A stretch of 64,000 bases of DNA, taken from Nipponacmea schrenckii. Its lineage: Eukaryota > Mollusca > Gastropoda > Lottiidae. The stretch lies in contig JAUJPP010000011.1 of the NCBI GenBank assembly GCA_030562195.1, positions 10,788,001 through 10,852,000 of the forward strand, in the 5' to 3' direction. The position numbers and the translations under genes are program-made. The notes beneath the pieces are model-generated. The model saw nothing but the letters and a program-made list of their open reading frames with translations, was not told the DNA's origin and did not search any database. Below, one piece after another: positions 20,901 through 32,862 of this stretch (the stretch's first letter is position 1; each line of letters starts with the position of its first letter).

Positions 20901-22006
20901 CCACTAACAGCTTTGTTTGAAATAAGACTTCTAGCATAAACAGCAAAAATCACAACCATGAAATATTCAACCTTTATTTCTACTAGAACAGATTAAAAAT
21001 GTATTTTAAACTTTGTTATATTGATTATGTGCAAATTGATGCTATGAGTGTAACTGACACACATTGAAATTAGTAAAAAACACCTCTAATCCCTATTTCA
21101 AAATTCTTCTATTCTTACTGACCTGAAGGTCCCAGGTTGAATCTGGGTGAAGATATTTTGTATTTTTAATCTGAGTCAGTGATGTTGGACTTCCCTCGAT
21201 TCATTTGGCTTAGAGAAATCATTACTTTGACAAGCAATCCAACAGTTTGTCAAACATCATAAATTCATAAAGATGCATTTTCTTGCTGTTCATGGTCAAA
21301 TCAAGGGAGCTAATTGATAAATCAGTTTTCCTAATTATTAATCCATGCATTCAATGGTTAATAAACCTTTAATAAATCTATTTTCTTTTTTTGGCAAAAT
21401 CATGTTTTTCACGTGACCAAAATGAAGTCACATTTCCAAATTCAATAAGATTTTGTGCAGTATTTATAACGCTGGGTGATCGCGACATGATTTGTTTCAG
21501 TTCTGGTTGACAGATTGGTAATTAGGCTGATTACAAGTTAATTAAAGATTTGCTAGACCAACAGAGGAACTCGGCTTTATATTCACTGCTCAAGTCAGAT
21601 ATGTTATTGAAAAGAACAATTCAAAATGAGATAAATTAAAGATTTAATTGAAATAATGAAATATATATAAAAAAAAAAACATTTCAAATACATCACAAGT
21701 ACACATACAAAGAAATCCATGTGTTGAGAGTAGAATGTAGGTTTACAAAATCACTTATTTAATTAAATTAATAATAATAACATTTTATTAATTATCTTGT
21801 TGATTACAACTTGTAACAATATCAAGTTGTGAAGAATATAATTTGAACGGGAAGTATTAGGCCTGACCATGAAGACAAAATAATAAAATAATGCTGTATA
21901 TGTATGGTGATCTATGACTAAAATTGTTCTATCCCTGTAATACATGTAGAATAATCTTCTAGTAATATGTAATACTTAAATTTTTTTAGTTTCACCAGCT
22001 TACTAG
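20901..22006. other. No gene seen
   Basis: AT-rich spacer. A tRNA T-arm-like string near 21130 was considered and dropped. Confidence 0.4.
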
Positions 22007-22119
22007 GACACTAAAAAATTTGAAATTCAGACAGTACGTCTTGATTCTTCGAAAGCGGCATGCAAAGTGATTGAAAGGGCGCGTGCTACATCTAATGTGA
22101 CCGAAAGCTTATGTCAACA
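22007..22119 (+). CDS. Candidate internal exon, unknown gene
   Basis: Between ...cttactag and a|gtaagg one frame reads DTKKFEIQTVRLDSSKAACK then VIERARATSNVTESLC. Composition is protein-like and higher in GC than the flanks. No partner exon was found. The family is not recognised. Confidence 0.25.
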
Positions 22120-23150
22120 GTAAGGCATAATCAGTTATTTAGTAAACATATTGAAAGCTATACTAAAATCAGTAGGAATACAATTTTCTTGTATTTTTAG
22201 TAATTATGAAGACCATTGTTTTTTTGTTTTTTTTATAAAGAATGAGATTAATGGCTAAAAATAAAAACCATTAAAACCTCCTTCAGTAATATTATTACTA
22301 ATACAAAACATAACTATTCAGAGATTTAAAGCATTGACTAGATTTCTCTTCTTATTTACATATAATTCAAATGGAGTACATTATTTAGAAATGACTAATG
22401 GACGGACATAAGATTAATTTATAAAACTTATTTTTGTAGAAATAAATGAACATAATTAACATTGTCATACCGTTAATTATAACATCTTAAACAATTATGT
22501 TTTACAGCATACTAATAGTTTTATTGAGCTATTGCCTTAACTTATGTTGACGTATAAAATAAGACTTGAAAATTGTAAATTGGGGACGTAAGACATTGAG
22601 CTCGCCCTAGAAAGCACTGGCTGTGACATCAGAATTTGCTACATGTTGAGCTGATTTTGAAATCATTGTTTAAATGTCTGCATTACATTGGAATGTCTGA
22701 AATATAGAAAAATAAAATTTGAATGAAATTAAATTAAAAACCCATTTATCTTTTTTGTCTTTTGTGTCTTTTTTTCAAATTCATTTAACTGGCCACAGGT
22801 GCTTACTATTTTCATATGTCTGTCTTAGGCAATTTATGTTGTACATTGAATAGGTTTGAAACTGTGTGTACTTTAAACATCCAGAGTTGACCATCTTTTG
22901 TTACCCTGCAAAACAATTGCAATTCAGTTGTTATTAATTTCAATAACATTTTGTTATAATAATAATAATAGACGTGCAACTTTTCTAAAGCACTTTTTAA
23001 CATTTTTATTTTTTATAAATTTGTTGGGAATCAACATAATTAATTTTGTTTTATGGTAAAAAAAAAAATGTGAAAATCGTATTACCGGTATATAAAGATT
23101 ACTCTCGATACAATCCTTTGATATCAAGACAGATTTATTGGTAGAATGAT
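22120..23150. other. No gene seen
   Basis: AT-rich spacer with a short (ATA)n run near 22955. Confidence 0.4.
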
Positions 23151-23157
23151 ACTTACA

Positions 23158-23780
23158 GGAAAATCAAGAGGCTTTACAACAGGCTATTCTACAGAATATA
23201 TCACAGGCTTTACAACAGCATACACTACAGGATATATTACAGGCTTTACAACAGCATACACTACAGGATATATTACACGCTATTCTATAGGATATATTAC
23301 AGGCTATACAACAGCATACACTACAGGCTATTCTACAGGATATATTACAGGCTATACAACAGCATACACTACAGGATATATTACAAGCTATTCTACAGGA
23401 TATATTACAGGCTATACAACAGCATACACTACAGGATATATTACAGGCTATACAACAGCATACACTACAGGATATATTACAAGCTATTCTACAGGATATA
23501 TTACAGGCTATACAACAGCATACACTACAGGATATATTACAGGCTATTCTACAGGATATATTACAGGCTATACAACAGCATACACTACAGGATATATTAC
23601 AAGCTATTCTACAGGATATATTACAGGCTATACAACAGCATACACTACAGGATATATTACAGGCTATACAACAGCATACACTACAGGATATATTACAGGC
23701 TTTACAACAGCATACACTACAGGATATATTACAGGCTATTCTACAGTATATATTACAGGTTATTCTACAGATTATCTAAA
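23158..23780 (+). repeat. 12-bp based minisatellite encoding a Y-x-T-x repeat frame
   Basis: The array is built from four related 12-mers (tattctacagga, tatattacaggc, tatacaacagca, tacactacagga) assembled into 48-60 bp higher-order units. One frame reads Tyr at every fourth residue (YITGYTTAYTTG) for over 200 codons. Because the unit length is a multiple of three and no 12-mer has a stop in any frame, all three frames are open, so the long ORF is not evidence of coding. Confidence 0.9.
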
Positions 23781-26262
23781 TAATTTTACTATCTAACCAC
23801 GGGCAGGTCTGCTTATAATGGCCATAAGCACCACACCCTAAACACTGTTCATATCGGGCTCTACATGCTGATGTCATGTGTCCAGCTTTCTGGCATATCG
23901 TGCATTCAAAACTCTTTCTGTTGGCACATTTCACCGACTCATGGCTATTTGTGGTCTTTTCTCCACAGGCAAGACACATTCCTGGCATGGTGGATGGTCA
24001 ATTAATAGGCCTTATATCCGGCAAACGAAAGGGTAAGTCTACTGAGGCATATCTTTCTCATCATTTTCTTGAAAAAGGAATCTCTGTAATGGACCCCATT
24101 AAGGACACAATCTGTCAATTGCTTCTCTTTCAACATTTCTTCTGCAGTGTCTAAATGGGCTATTCTCATACTATCTAGCTCTTCCTTGCATATTCTGTTC
24201 AGTTTTATTACATACTCATTTCGAAGTCTTCTTCTAAGGCCGGGTAACATCACAAATACCCGCCTTACCGAATCCTGGTACAATGTTGCTACTTCTGTTA
24301 TTTTCTTTGAAACAATTCGAATTACCTCATCAGCTTTTCGCTTGTCATTCTCTTTTTCCAATTCATTAAAAATATCATTGCAGTCATTCAAGTCTTTTCC
24401 CCTATTTTTTTTTTAAACAGTATTTTATTCATTTCAAACATGAATAGGATCAGGGAACAGGCTTTCGTCTATATGACTCTTCTCCGTCAAAATATTTTAT
24501 AACTAAAAATAATGAATACAAAACAAAAATAAGTTAAAAGGAAAAAAGAAAAATACAACGTATGTACATAGGCTACACCCTTACTCGACTTTAAAATCTT
24601 ATGCTAAAAATAAAGAAATCATGGACTTTTTCAAAAATAAGCTTAGATTCAGTTATAGAAGACGTGCCATATAATAGATTATCAGTATTAATTCAGACGG
24701 AAGTAAGGAAATATATTTATTTCGTGCATCCAAATGCTAGGAACAGTTCAGCAAATAATGAGTTGGATCTTCAAATGTGTGTCCACAAGAACAAGAAGAG
24801 TCTGCTGAAACGTGACGGAGAAACTTATGACCGTTCAAATCACTACAGGAAAGACGTAGACGGCAATGTAAAATTGTTTTTTTCGGGTGCCAAAATAATA
24901 CGATTATGGTACAATAATGTCGTTTTTCTTAAGAGAGTATTTAAATAATGAGATTGAATGAAGTTTTTTTTGTGCATGAGGTAATTTATTAAAGTCGCAA
25001 ATGGCCGAAGGAATAAAGGAGTTATAAAAGGTGTTAGTTCTACATTTATATTCAGTAAGAAGGTTGCTATTTCTAAGATTATAAGTTGTATTTTTTATTT
25101 CAATGAGGTCTGATAGATATTCTGGAGTTAAACCAGTCACGATTTTATACATCATTATCAGTTTATGCCGTCTTCGTCTCTCCTGTAACGGTACAAATCC
25201 AGTTTCTTTATATAATAAAGAGTGGCTGGTTCCCTTAACAGCACCGCAAATGGTACGGAGTGCATCAAGTTGTAAATTTTCTAATTTTGTTGTTAGCTTT
25301 GCGGTGCACCCAATTTACACAACTGTATTAACTCTACTTTTTTTCCGGCAAAGAACATTTCTTTTTCAAATCGTTGGCTTTTCCACCAGAATAGCATCTT
25401 ACAAGCACTCCTTTGTCCAGTTGCCATTCTCTCATATTCAAGCAATCCACGGAAATTACTATCCCCGATAAAAGCTACTTCTGCTTCAACTATTCTGCCG
25501 TCTTTCGATCCACGGCCATGATCTTTCTTCTCTTTAATACGTTCATTGCTACCCTTTCCTGTTCTAACATCTTAATCTTGCTATTCAATTTTCTTTCCAG
25601 CTCTACATAGGCTTCTTTCAATTCGACAAATTCTTTCTCAGACCTTGTTCTTTCCTGCCTTAGTTTTCTATTTTCTTTTCGTAGCTCTTCATTTTCCTCT
25701 TTCAGATACTGGTAGCTATTCTTCCCACTGGAGGTGGATGGCAACATCTGTTCAATACATTTCTCGTTATTCTGAACCCTGGACTTTAACTGTTCCAATT
25801 CTCGCTTCAGGCTGTCCATTTCGCTAACTGATTCAGTTTCCATATCTTCAGCTAACAGGCGTTCATCATCACTGGCACTACTAGTAGTTTCTGTCGGTAT
25901 TGAATCAGCAATTGGCATTCCTGTCTCAAGCATTTCTAGTATTGCGGCTTCATCTTCGGAATTGGTCAATTCTTCTAAGCTTTTGTTCAATTTGTTGCAT
26001 TTTGATAAAAAATTTTGCTTTTCGTTTCTTAAGTTTTCATTTTCAATGCAAATGGCTTTACTGTCATTTTTTAATTGGACTGTCAATGCATTAACATTGC
26101 GAACTAAGCTCATCATTTCATGTTGCATCTTATCAAAGTCTTTCTCTACATTGCTGGGCTCTCCCTTTGATATGCTATACTTAGCTGCCCTAATTAACAA
26201 ATCGAATTGATCATTTTAAACTGATCAAGATGCTCTACAAGTCTTTTACAATTATCTGACAT
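23776..26262 (-). pseudogene. ORF1/gag-like protein: coiled coil, SGNH-esterase-like domain, two CCHC knuckles
   Basis: The ATG at 26262 starts MSDNCKRLVEHLDQF. After a frameshift near 26205 the frame runs DLLIRAAKYSISKG through a long Glu/Lys/Leu coiled coil to 25490. A second shift gives RIVEAEVAFIGDSNFRGLLE, with a GDS block like that of SGNH hydrolases. A LINE then interrupts (about 25340-24405). The frame resumes at 24391 with VRRVFVMLPGLRRRLRNEYV...LNRICKEELDS...LTDCVLNGVHYRD, which resembles the closing Asp-x-x-His block. After a stop, 23988-23776 has CTICQKAGHMTSAC and CLGCGAYGHYKQTC, two CCHC knuckles. The order coiled coil, esterase-like, knuckles is known from some LINE ORF1 proteins. 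Such proteins bind the element's RNA. The esterase assignment is inference. Confidence 0.55.
24405..25340 (-). pseudogene. 5'-truncated LINE inserted in the ORF1-like gene
   Basis: From about 25320 downward: KLENLQLDALRTICGAVKGT, then LLYKETGFVPLQERRRRHKL, MMYKIVTGLTPEYLSDLIEI and SFIPSAICDFNKLP. After a frame change come LHCRLRLSCSDLNGHKF and CSCGHTFEDPTHYLLNC. These are the thumb-side and terminal zinc-like regions of a non-LTR polymerase. The 3' end is a T run on the plus strand (24405-24414), which is a poly(A) tail on the minus strand. The polymerase catalytic core is absent, as expected for a 5'-truncated insertion. Confidence 0.75.
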
Positions 26263-26493
26263 TATACCTAATACCGGTACCTAAAATATAATAATAAAAA
26301 TTTAAAATAAATTATCAATTTAAAAAAGAGTTTTTGTTGTTGTTGGAATCAGTTATAATATAAATTACTAAAGAAGAACTATTTGCTTCTAGATGAAATA
26401 GATTAATGACAATTTTAAGTGGTGAATGCATATCAAGGAGGTTATATAAAAAATAATAAGAAAGAGATGTGAAAGAGATAAAAAAAAAATGGA
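26263..26493. other. No gene seen
   Basis: AT-rich spacer between the ORF1-like start and the next exon. Confidence 0.35.
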
Positions 26494-27086
26494 ATGTTTT
26501 GGGAGCAAGAAGATACGGTAGAAAATTTTCTCCAAAATGGTAGGCTCCAATCAATACCTGATGTTATAGAATTCGAAAAGAGCGTAGCTGATAAACAAAA
26601 ACAATTGGTAAGTACTTAAGTGATAAAATTACTTTATATAAAAGGTTAAGAAAGTTACTGGTATCATCAAGAAGTTACTGATCTATCCACATCAAATAAC
26701 ACATGTAAAGCCATTTCCAAACAATTTTTATAATAGTAAACATAAATCTAAGATTTTATTTGTCTTGAGAAATATCCCTACCTGATGTTTTATAGAGTGA
26801 TATGAAAGCTAGGAGAAGAAAAAATAAAAGTATGTTTTTGTTTGTTATGCCAATGCTTACTTTATCATTATCAGGCTCTAATATTAAAATACACTAACGT
26901 GTGGACTTCATTGGATGTGGGATATTTTTTTTGCAGGTAGCTGCTCTCGCTTCTGGTTGTGATGGTGGACGTATATGGTGGACTATCATGGGGTCGTTAA
27001 TGACCAATGGCTGCATGAGTCTATATAGTGGGACAGGCCAAAAAGGCAAAAAAAAAAACCGCTTTTGTTGGCACACGTTACTGTAA
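26494..27086 (+). CDS. Two-exon candidate gene, possibly DUF4806-like C-terminus
   Basis: Exon 26494-26607 begins ATG (MFWEQEDTVENFLQNGRLQS...SVADKQKQL) and ends at ttg|gtaagt. Exon 26937-27086 follows a strong tttttttttgcag in the same phase and reads VAALASGCDGGRIWWTIMGS, then LMTNGCMSLYSGTGQKGKKKN and a stop after WHTLL. The I-M-x-x-L-M-T-N...G-x-x-GK pattern recalls the end of DUF4806 domains of invertebrate proteins. The run of A residues in KKKN and the early stop suggest a damaged copy. Upstream exons may exist. Confidence 0.3.
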
Positions 27087-27126
27087 AACATTTTTGCCAC
27101 ATTTTAAAATGTTTTTTTTTTGTTAG

Positions 27127-27230
27127 CTGGGGCATACTCCAGTTCTAGAAAGTTTACACTGGTTGCCAATTAAACAACGAATCATTTATAAAGTGCTCTT
27201 ACAAACTTATAAAGCCTTGAACAGGCGCGT
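27127..27230 (+). pseudogene. LINE polymerase fragment (CR1/L2-like)
   Basis: The frame reads HTPVLESLHWLPIKQRIIYK, then VLLQTYKALNR. It matches the [20 protein letters not shown] segment of the LINE at 55.1-56.3 kb. It ends at 27230 and is followed by a G run (27250-27261). Confidence 0.75.
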
Positions 27231-27261
27231 AGAAACGATTTTCTGATTGGGGGGGGGGGGC

Positions 27262-27820
27262 TGAAATTTAATTTGATACTATGGCCATGTCGGGGTTGTT
27301 ATTGAATTTATCAATATGCTATTCAACGCCTGGCCTCTTATTCGTCGGTGTTCTAATCATTAATTTATGTGATCGGACAATGACTCTATAAAATGCAAAC
27401 CATTTTTCAGTAAAAAGTGTTTGTTTACAAGAAATGTGTTGATGATTCGTATTTAATATTTGCTTGTAAAATATCTAATTGTGTTTCCAAATGAGACTTG
27501 TTGAGATCCGAGCCATAAAATGAACAAACATAATCCAGTTCAGCTTTGTAATAAACTTTGTTCAATGCTTTGAGAAGCAAATTTTCTTAATTCACATACG
27601 TTTTATATCCTGGTTGAAGCGAGTTTTAATGCAATTTATTAGAAGATCCAAAGCTTCATAGTATATCGACCTGTACCGATCCTCGAAAGTTTTAGGATGA
27701 AATGGTGGGTCTTCCTGGTCAAGTTTCTTCGGTAGTTTCCGTTGACGCAATAGGACAGGTCCAATTTATAAACATTAGACAGGGGGTCGATATAGGATCG
27801 GTTGTCATACCATACAAGAA
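27262..27820. other. No gene seen
   Basis: AT-rich sequence leading into the second YR relic. 27790-27815 may already belong to it. Confidence 0.35.
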
Positions 27821-28700
27821 ATGCCCGACTCGACAACTTTGGAAGATATCGACTCCTCTGTCTACAAGGACATTTTGGCGGTCCTGGCCTTCGAGATGCT
27901 CAGTAATTCTTCTCAAATGTCAAGAGCCGTCCTGAATTGTACGGTAGGTGAATTTAGGGCCGCAAGGTACGTACGAATCTGACAGTTGGGTCCCACTGCC
28001 ATAAGACCCAGCGCGGTCCGGAAGCGCCAAAATAATCATTCCTTCAGAAAAACATCATTTGTTCAAGAAATATGGTGCAGTTTTCCGGTCTGCGGCCGTG
28101 GAGTCCGACGCCTTTCTCCTTTTTAAGGGGAATGTTAGGGAGACCTCTTCGGCCTACCTATCGGATCTTCTTAACGGCAGATATCGCAAGTACCTCGCGG
28201 ATCCCAGACAATCCGTCTGTGCCACTCAAATAAGGAAAGCTGTGGTGAGCACACTCTGCCGGACCGATCCGGAGTTAGCCCCCGACCTGGGAAACAGATG
28301 ACACACTGCAAAAACCCAGAGAATAAACTACCAGCAGGGGCTAACTCTAGAGAGGTCGGCTGTTCAAGAAATATGGTGCAGTTTTCCGGTCTGCGGCGGT
28401 GGAGTCCGACGCCTTCCTCCTTTTTAAGGGGAAGGTTAGGGAGACCCCTTCGGCCTACCTGTCGGATCTTCTCAACGGCAGATATCGCAAATACCACGCG
28501 GATCCTAGAAAATCCGTCTGTGCCACTCAAATAAGGAAAGCTGTGGACCGATCCGGAGTTAGCCCCCTATCTGGGAAAACAGATGACACACAATGCAAAA
28601 AAGCCAGAGAATAAACTACCAGCATGTGCAAACTTTAGAGAGGTCGGCAGAGCTCTCTCGAGAGAGTTATACAGCATAGGTTGACGGGAAGTACTGCCAC
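27821..28700 (+). pseudogene. Second Crypton-like tyrosine recombinase relic
   Basis: The frame MPDSTTLEDIDSSVYKDILA, then VLAFEMLSNSS, and later EFRAARYV is clearly homologous to 3277 onwards (MPESTTL...YKDILAVLAFEML). A frameshift follows. The catalytic segment (VRETSSAYLSDLLNGRYRKY, ATQIRKAVVSTLCRTDPELA, then in another frame HTAKTQRINYQQGL) appears twice because of an internal tandem duplication. In the first copy the Met-Ala-His triplet is damaged (a TGA stands before H). The last copy runs into RSAELSR at about 28650. Both copies are dead. Confidence 0.7.
28060..28661 (+). repeat. 301-bp tandem duplication in the YR relic
   Basis: gttcaagaaatatggtgcag starts at 28061 and again at 28362. 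The two units differ by scattered substitutions and by a deletion around 28545 in the second (gctgtgg joined to accgatccgg), so the duplication is not very recent. Confidence 0.9.
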
Positions 28701-28939
28701 TCCCTCAGCTACCGTCACCTCCGGTGCTCTGGAGCAGGAGGACCTAACTCTAGTGCAGCTATACTCTGACCTTCAGAAGCACACTATCTTTGCTTTTGCA
28801 ATGTCCGACTTAAATCGTCACTGATTCGAAGAAGATTATGAACTAACATCACTCCGTAAAGAAAATCAAATGTTGTCATATAAACAGAGACACATCTTAT
28901 TCGTCCCTTCATTTCTGTGTCATTTTTTGTTTTAGAAAC

Positions 28940-30282
28940 ATGTCATCGAGTAGTACTAGTAGACCTAATAATAGGCCTAGTGCTCCAGGTATTGCTATGA
29001 AAACATTAGCTTTGAAAATCGGGGAACAGTTGGTGAAATTTGTAGTTGACCAAGACATCTTTGATGCTGTGGTTCTTCGTAAAGGTATGTTGGTTCAAAT
29101 TGTTCATTTTAAAGCCTTAGAAATACTCCTTTCATATAAGCTCATGGCCTACTCATAGATAAGTATTTTGTGTTGTTTTTTGACCAAGTATTAAGAAAAA
29201 ATAGTTTTTTTTTTGTGTTACAAATAATTGAATACAAACCAATATTAGATTAGATTTCATATTGCCTAAAAATAGTTCTCCTCTTGACAGCTGGATATCA
29301 AATGAATAATTAATCTTGATTGTTTTACAGATGAAAATGTTATTAGACAGTTGGTCGATAATTATAACCAATTACCACAGACAAAGGGAGGGAATAGTAA
29401 TGCAGGTAAATGCAGTATATAAATTTCTAGCTGATGCCTTGTGATTCCATCATCATGAATGGCCACTATCTAAAAGCTGAAGTCATATATGCATGTGGTA
29501 ATTACTATTTAAGCCATATAAATCAATTTACAATAGTAGTATAGTACTATGTAGAAACATTGTAAAATATCTCTCATAAGTATTGAATAAGATAAAATAG
29601 CGTATGTATACTAATGAGTGACATATAAAATTTTCATTCAGAAGCTCTTTTGGGTACATCACCTTGCTCTTCTGAGACTGTTGCATGTTACTCTAAGGTT
29701 GATGCTAATACCCCAGTACTGTCTAAAACCAGACCTAGTTCGCGGTCAACAGCAGTTGAAAGTGGTAACTCTGATGGTGAATGTTTAGCAGCGAATTGGA
29801 CCAAAGCCAATACATTACATCTTATCGACTTGTATAACAAGTATAACGATAAAGTTAATAGTGGGAAAATGCGTAAAGTGGTTCTATGGAAGAAATTAGC
29901 CGCTGAAATAACAAGCGGGTATAAACGGGTTAAAGACCACAAGAAGAAATCTGGAAATGGGCGTGTGACTGATTATGAGTATGAAAAAGAACTAGATGAA
30001 ACTTTCGGTGAATCAGCAGCTAACATAAATCCAATTACACTGTCAACTATGGATGAAGACACATCTGCTATAATGGTTGAATCAGATGCAGAAGATTCAA
30101 TTTCAGAGACCCCAAACAAAAGACCCGCCGAGAAACAAAATTCTGATACAGCACCCAAGAAGCGTCATTCGACTCCAGCAGCCGAGGTCATATCATATTT
30201 GCAAACCATAGACGAAAAGGATGAAGAAAGACGAGAACGTGAACTTCAAGCAACACAAAAGATAGCTTGCCAGGCAAGATAA
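28940..30282 (+). CDS. Myb/SANT-like DNA-binding protein, three exons, intact
   Basis: Exons 28940-29084, 29331-29405 and 29642-30282 join in phase (861 nt, 286 aa) with gtatgt and gtaaat donors and ttttacag and ttcattcag acceptors. An acceptor-like tttttgttttag just before the ATG suggests an untranslated first exon. Residues 1-48 start MSSSSTSRPNNRPSAPGIAM. The Myb/SANT-like domain begins at Trp126 (WTKANTLHLIDLYNKYNDKV...VLWKKLAAEITSGY) and passes directly to KRVKDHKKKSGN. The QC..KWK..L helix that normally lies between is missing. An acidic linker and a basic NLS-like PKKRHSTP follow, then a charged helix. The last residues (KIACQAR and stop) fall inside the left end of a mobile element. 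It is probably a nuclear DNA-binding protein, host or transposon-derived. Confidence 0.75.
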
Positions 30283-31690
30283 CATACGCCCACTGGCAGA
30301 ATTGAATTTGAAAAATAAATAGAGAAATAACTCAAAAAACATTCACTGAATTAATATTGAAGTTAAGGGCAAAAACTCAAAAACTGTTCATGGAAAATTG
30401 TCAATTTAGAACTTGACCACCATCTTATCTATTTCAATACTCATACCTAGTTTCATCAAATCTATTAAAAAAGTGTAGCTTATTTTGCACCCACAAATAT
30501 TTTTGACGCAATTTTACTAAGTCAAGGGCAATAACCCAAATACCATTTGTTTAAAAAAGTCAGAAATTCAAACTTGACTAATGTCTTATCAATTCTGATG
30601 CTTACACCAAGTTCCACCAAAATCCTTTGAAAATTAAAGCTTCTTATTGCAACCACAATAGAATTTTGACGCAATTTTACTAAGTCAAGGGCAATAACAA
30701 TTCATTGAAAAACTGTCAAATTCAAACTTGACTGAGGCCTAATCAATTCCAATGCTCACACCAAGTTTCATCAACATCCTCTGAAAATTGGAGGATTCAT
30801 TGCATCGAAACTAAAATTTTGACAAGATTTTTCTAAGTCAAGGGCAATAACTCAAAAACCGCTATGCGATTATTTCCATTTTCGAACTTGACCGAGCTAT
30901 CCTTAATATATACATGTATACCAAGTTTCATTAAGATCGGATAAAAACTGTAGCCTCTATTGTGGATACAACCCAAATTTGACACGTTTTTACTAAGTCA
31001 AGGGCAATAACTCAAAAACCGCTCATGCGATTATTTCTATTTTCGAACTTGACCGAGATATCATGAATATATACATGTATACCAAGTTTCATTAAGATCG
31101 GATAAAAACTGTAGCCTCTATTGTGGATAAAACCCAAATTTGACACGTTTTTACTAAGTTAAGGGCAATAACTCAAAAGCCGCTCATGCGATTATTTCTA
31201 TTTTCGAACTTGACCGAGATATCATGAATATATACATGTATACCAAGTTTCATTAAGATCGGATAAAAACTGTAGCCACTTTTTTGGATACAACCCAATT
31301 TGACGCGTTTTTACTAAGTCAAGGGCAATAACTCAAAAACCGTTCATGCGATGATTTCCATTTTCGAACTTGACCGAGATATCATCAATATATACATGTA
31401 TACCAAGTTTCATTAATATCGGATACAAACTGTAGCCTCTATTGTGGATACAAACCAAATTTGACGCGTTTTTACTAAGTCAAGTGCAATAACTCAAAAA
31501 CCGTTCATGCGATAATTTCCATTTTCGAACTTGACCGAGATATCATCAATATATACATGTATAGCAAGTTTCATTAAGATCGGATAAAAACTGTAGCCTC
31601 TATCGTGGATACAAAAAATGTGGACGGGCGGACGGACGGACAGGGGCGACGGCAATATACGTCCACATTTCCATGTGGGCGTATAAAATG
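30261..31690 (+). mobile_element. Non-autonomous element with atacgcccac terminal inverted repeats
   Basis: The left terminus atacgcccac (30284-30293) matches the right terminus gtgggcgtat (31675-31684) in inverted orientation. gatagct(t/c)gccagg before it is shared with 20872. The body is mostly a 160-bp tandem repeat, and the right end has a gacggacggacgg tail (31621-31640). No ORF. Confidence 0.7.
30370..31615 (+). repeat. 160-161 bp tandem repeat, about eight units
   Basis: The marker a(g)ggcaataactcaaaaacc starts at 30841, 31001, 31162, 31322 and 31483. Earlier units (30370-30840) are more diverged. Each unit has aacttgaccgagatatcat and taccaagtttcattaagatc. Confidence 0.9.
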
Positions 31691-31983
31691 CACACCGGAA
31701 AAATCGACTTGTTGAAATCTATTGTAGGAATACTGGCAAAAAAGTGAACATTTTTAGATTCTTGTCAATAGTTCAAAGTTTCTGATTCAACACCTAAAAT
31801 GGACAAAGTCTAATCTGTGATTTTTGTTTTATTTTGTTTTAAGTTTAGGACGTAAAACTCCGTTACATTTTAATTGTTTGTTGTTAATACTCATTTAACT
31901 TGTTCATATTTTATTCACTCTATGGATTCAAAAGCATAATAAAGACGCCAGTTAAGATAACCATTCCATTGTAAAGCTTTATT
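31691..31983. other. No gene seen
   Basis: Spacer between two mobile elements. Confidence 0.4.
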
Positions 31984-32745
31984 TTAAGGAGGTTGGAGCG
32001 TATTGTTTGTGCACATCCCACTGCGTATGTGTGTCGCGAGAAACTACATACGGAGTTACGTCCCATACTCGCGTCTTTACCTACATTCCGTGTCATGGCG
32101 GCCTCCATGGCGAAAGCATTATTTTCTCGAAAATATCATTTTTCGGTGGGGAAAAACTAGGTATTGAAAAACTATATGAATATATTATGAATAATAAGTA
32201 CTGAACTGAGTTATCTCCCTTTAGCTCATTATCTTGTTGGAACCCCACCCCTCTTCAGGCCCGATTTTTCAGAGAATGAGTTCGGTGACCCCCTAATTTT
32301 TTGGGCTTACGTGATTTCTTATATAATTGAGTACATAAAGTTAAAAAAATTTACAGATTTTAATTTATGATAAGCAAGTTATAGGTCTTTGAGTGTCTCT
32401 GGAAGCTTAATTACTAACCGGCCTGCCAAACGTATTTTGTCTGAAAATTTGTATTTTAGCATATTGCTGATACCAAAGTATTACTGAAATGTCTGGAATC
32501 ACATTATATTGCTTTTTTTTTTGCAAAAATCAATATTATAGAAGTGTAAAAACACTGAATTGAGAGTCAGAAGTAGGTCAAGTATTGTGCCCCACCCCTA
32601 CGGAAATAACGCCCTCTATCTCAAAAAATAAGTCGGTGACCTATTCTAAATTTTGCATTTACTCAATACTGATACTTTAAGCTACCACCATGCAAAAAAT
32701 TAGCAACTTCTAATTTAATTAGGTTATTCGCTCCAACCTCCTTAA
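31984..32745. mobile_element. piggyBac-type MITE (TTAA target, 13-bp TIRs)
   Basis: TTAAGGAGGTTGGAGCG at 31984-32000 is the exact reverse complement of 32729-32745. Removing the TTAA at each end leaves perfect 13-bp inverted repeats starting GGAGG. TTAA duplication is the hallmark of piggyBac insertions. The 762-bp interior has no transposase; a short open stretch near 32000-32200 is not convincing. Confidence 0.7.
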
Positions 32746-32862
32746 GTCAAGAAATAAAGTTTACATTTAAAAAAATATTCTGTTTAGAGTGTTTACAAAC
32801 TTTCAATATAAAAGCAGTGCTTTCTGCTATAATTGACACAACTTTAGGCAAGTTATATTTTC

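Noticed and set aside
21118..21160. T-arm-like string (cccaggttgaatctggg) suggesting a tRNA or tRNA-derived SINE
   Set aside because: There is no A box, acceptor stem or anticodon arm at the right distance; the loop lacks the ttcga core.
23146..23796. 216-codon Tyr/Thr/Gly protein gene
   Set aside because: All three forward frames are open by construction of the 12-bp repeat, and no promoter, signal peptide or splice context is visible.
24147..26210. Plus-strand ORFs antisense to the ORF1-like gene and the LINE
   Set aside because: They mirror coding frames on the other strand and contain no family signal.
32000..32204. ORF with an atggcggcctccatggcg start in the piggyBac-type MITE
   Set aside because: Only about 35 codons follow the ATG, and it is contained within a non-autonomous element.
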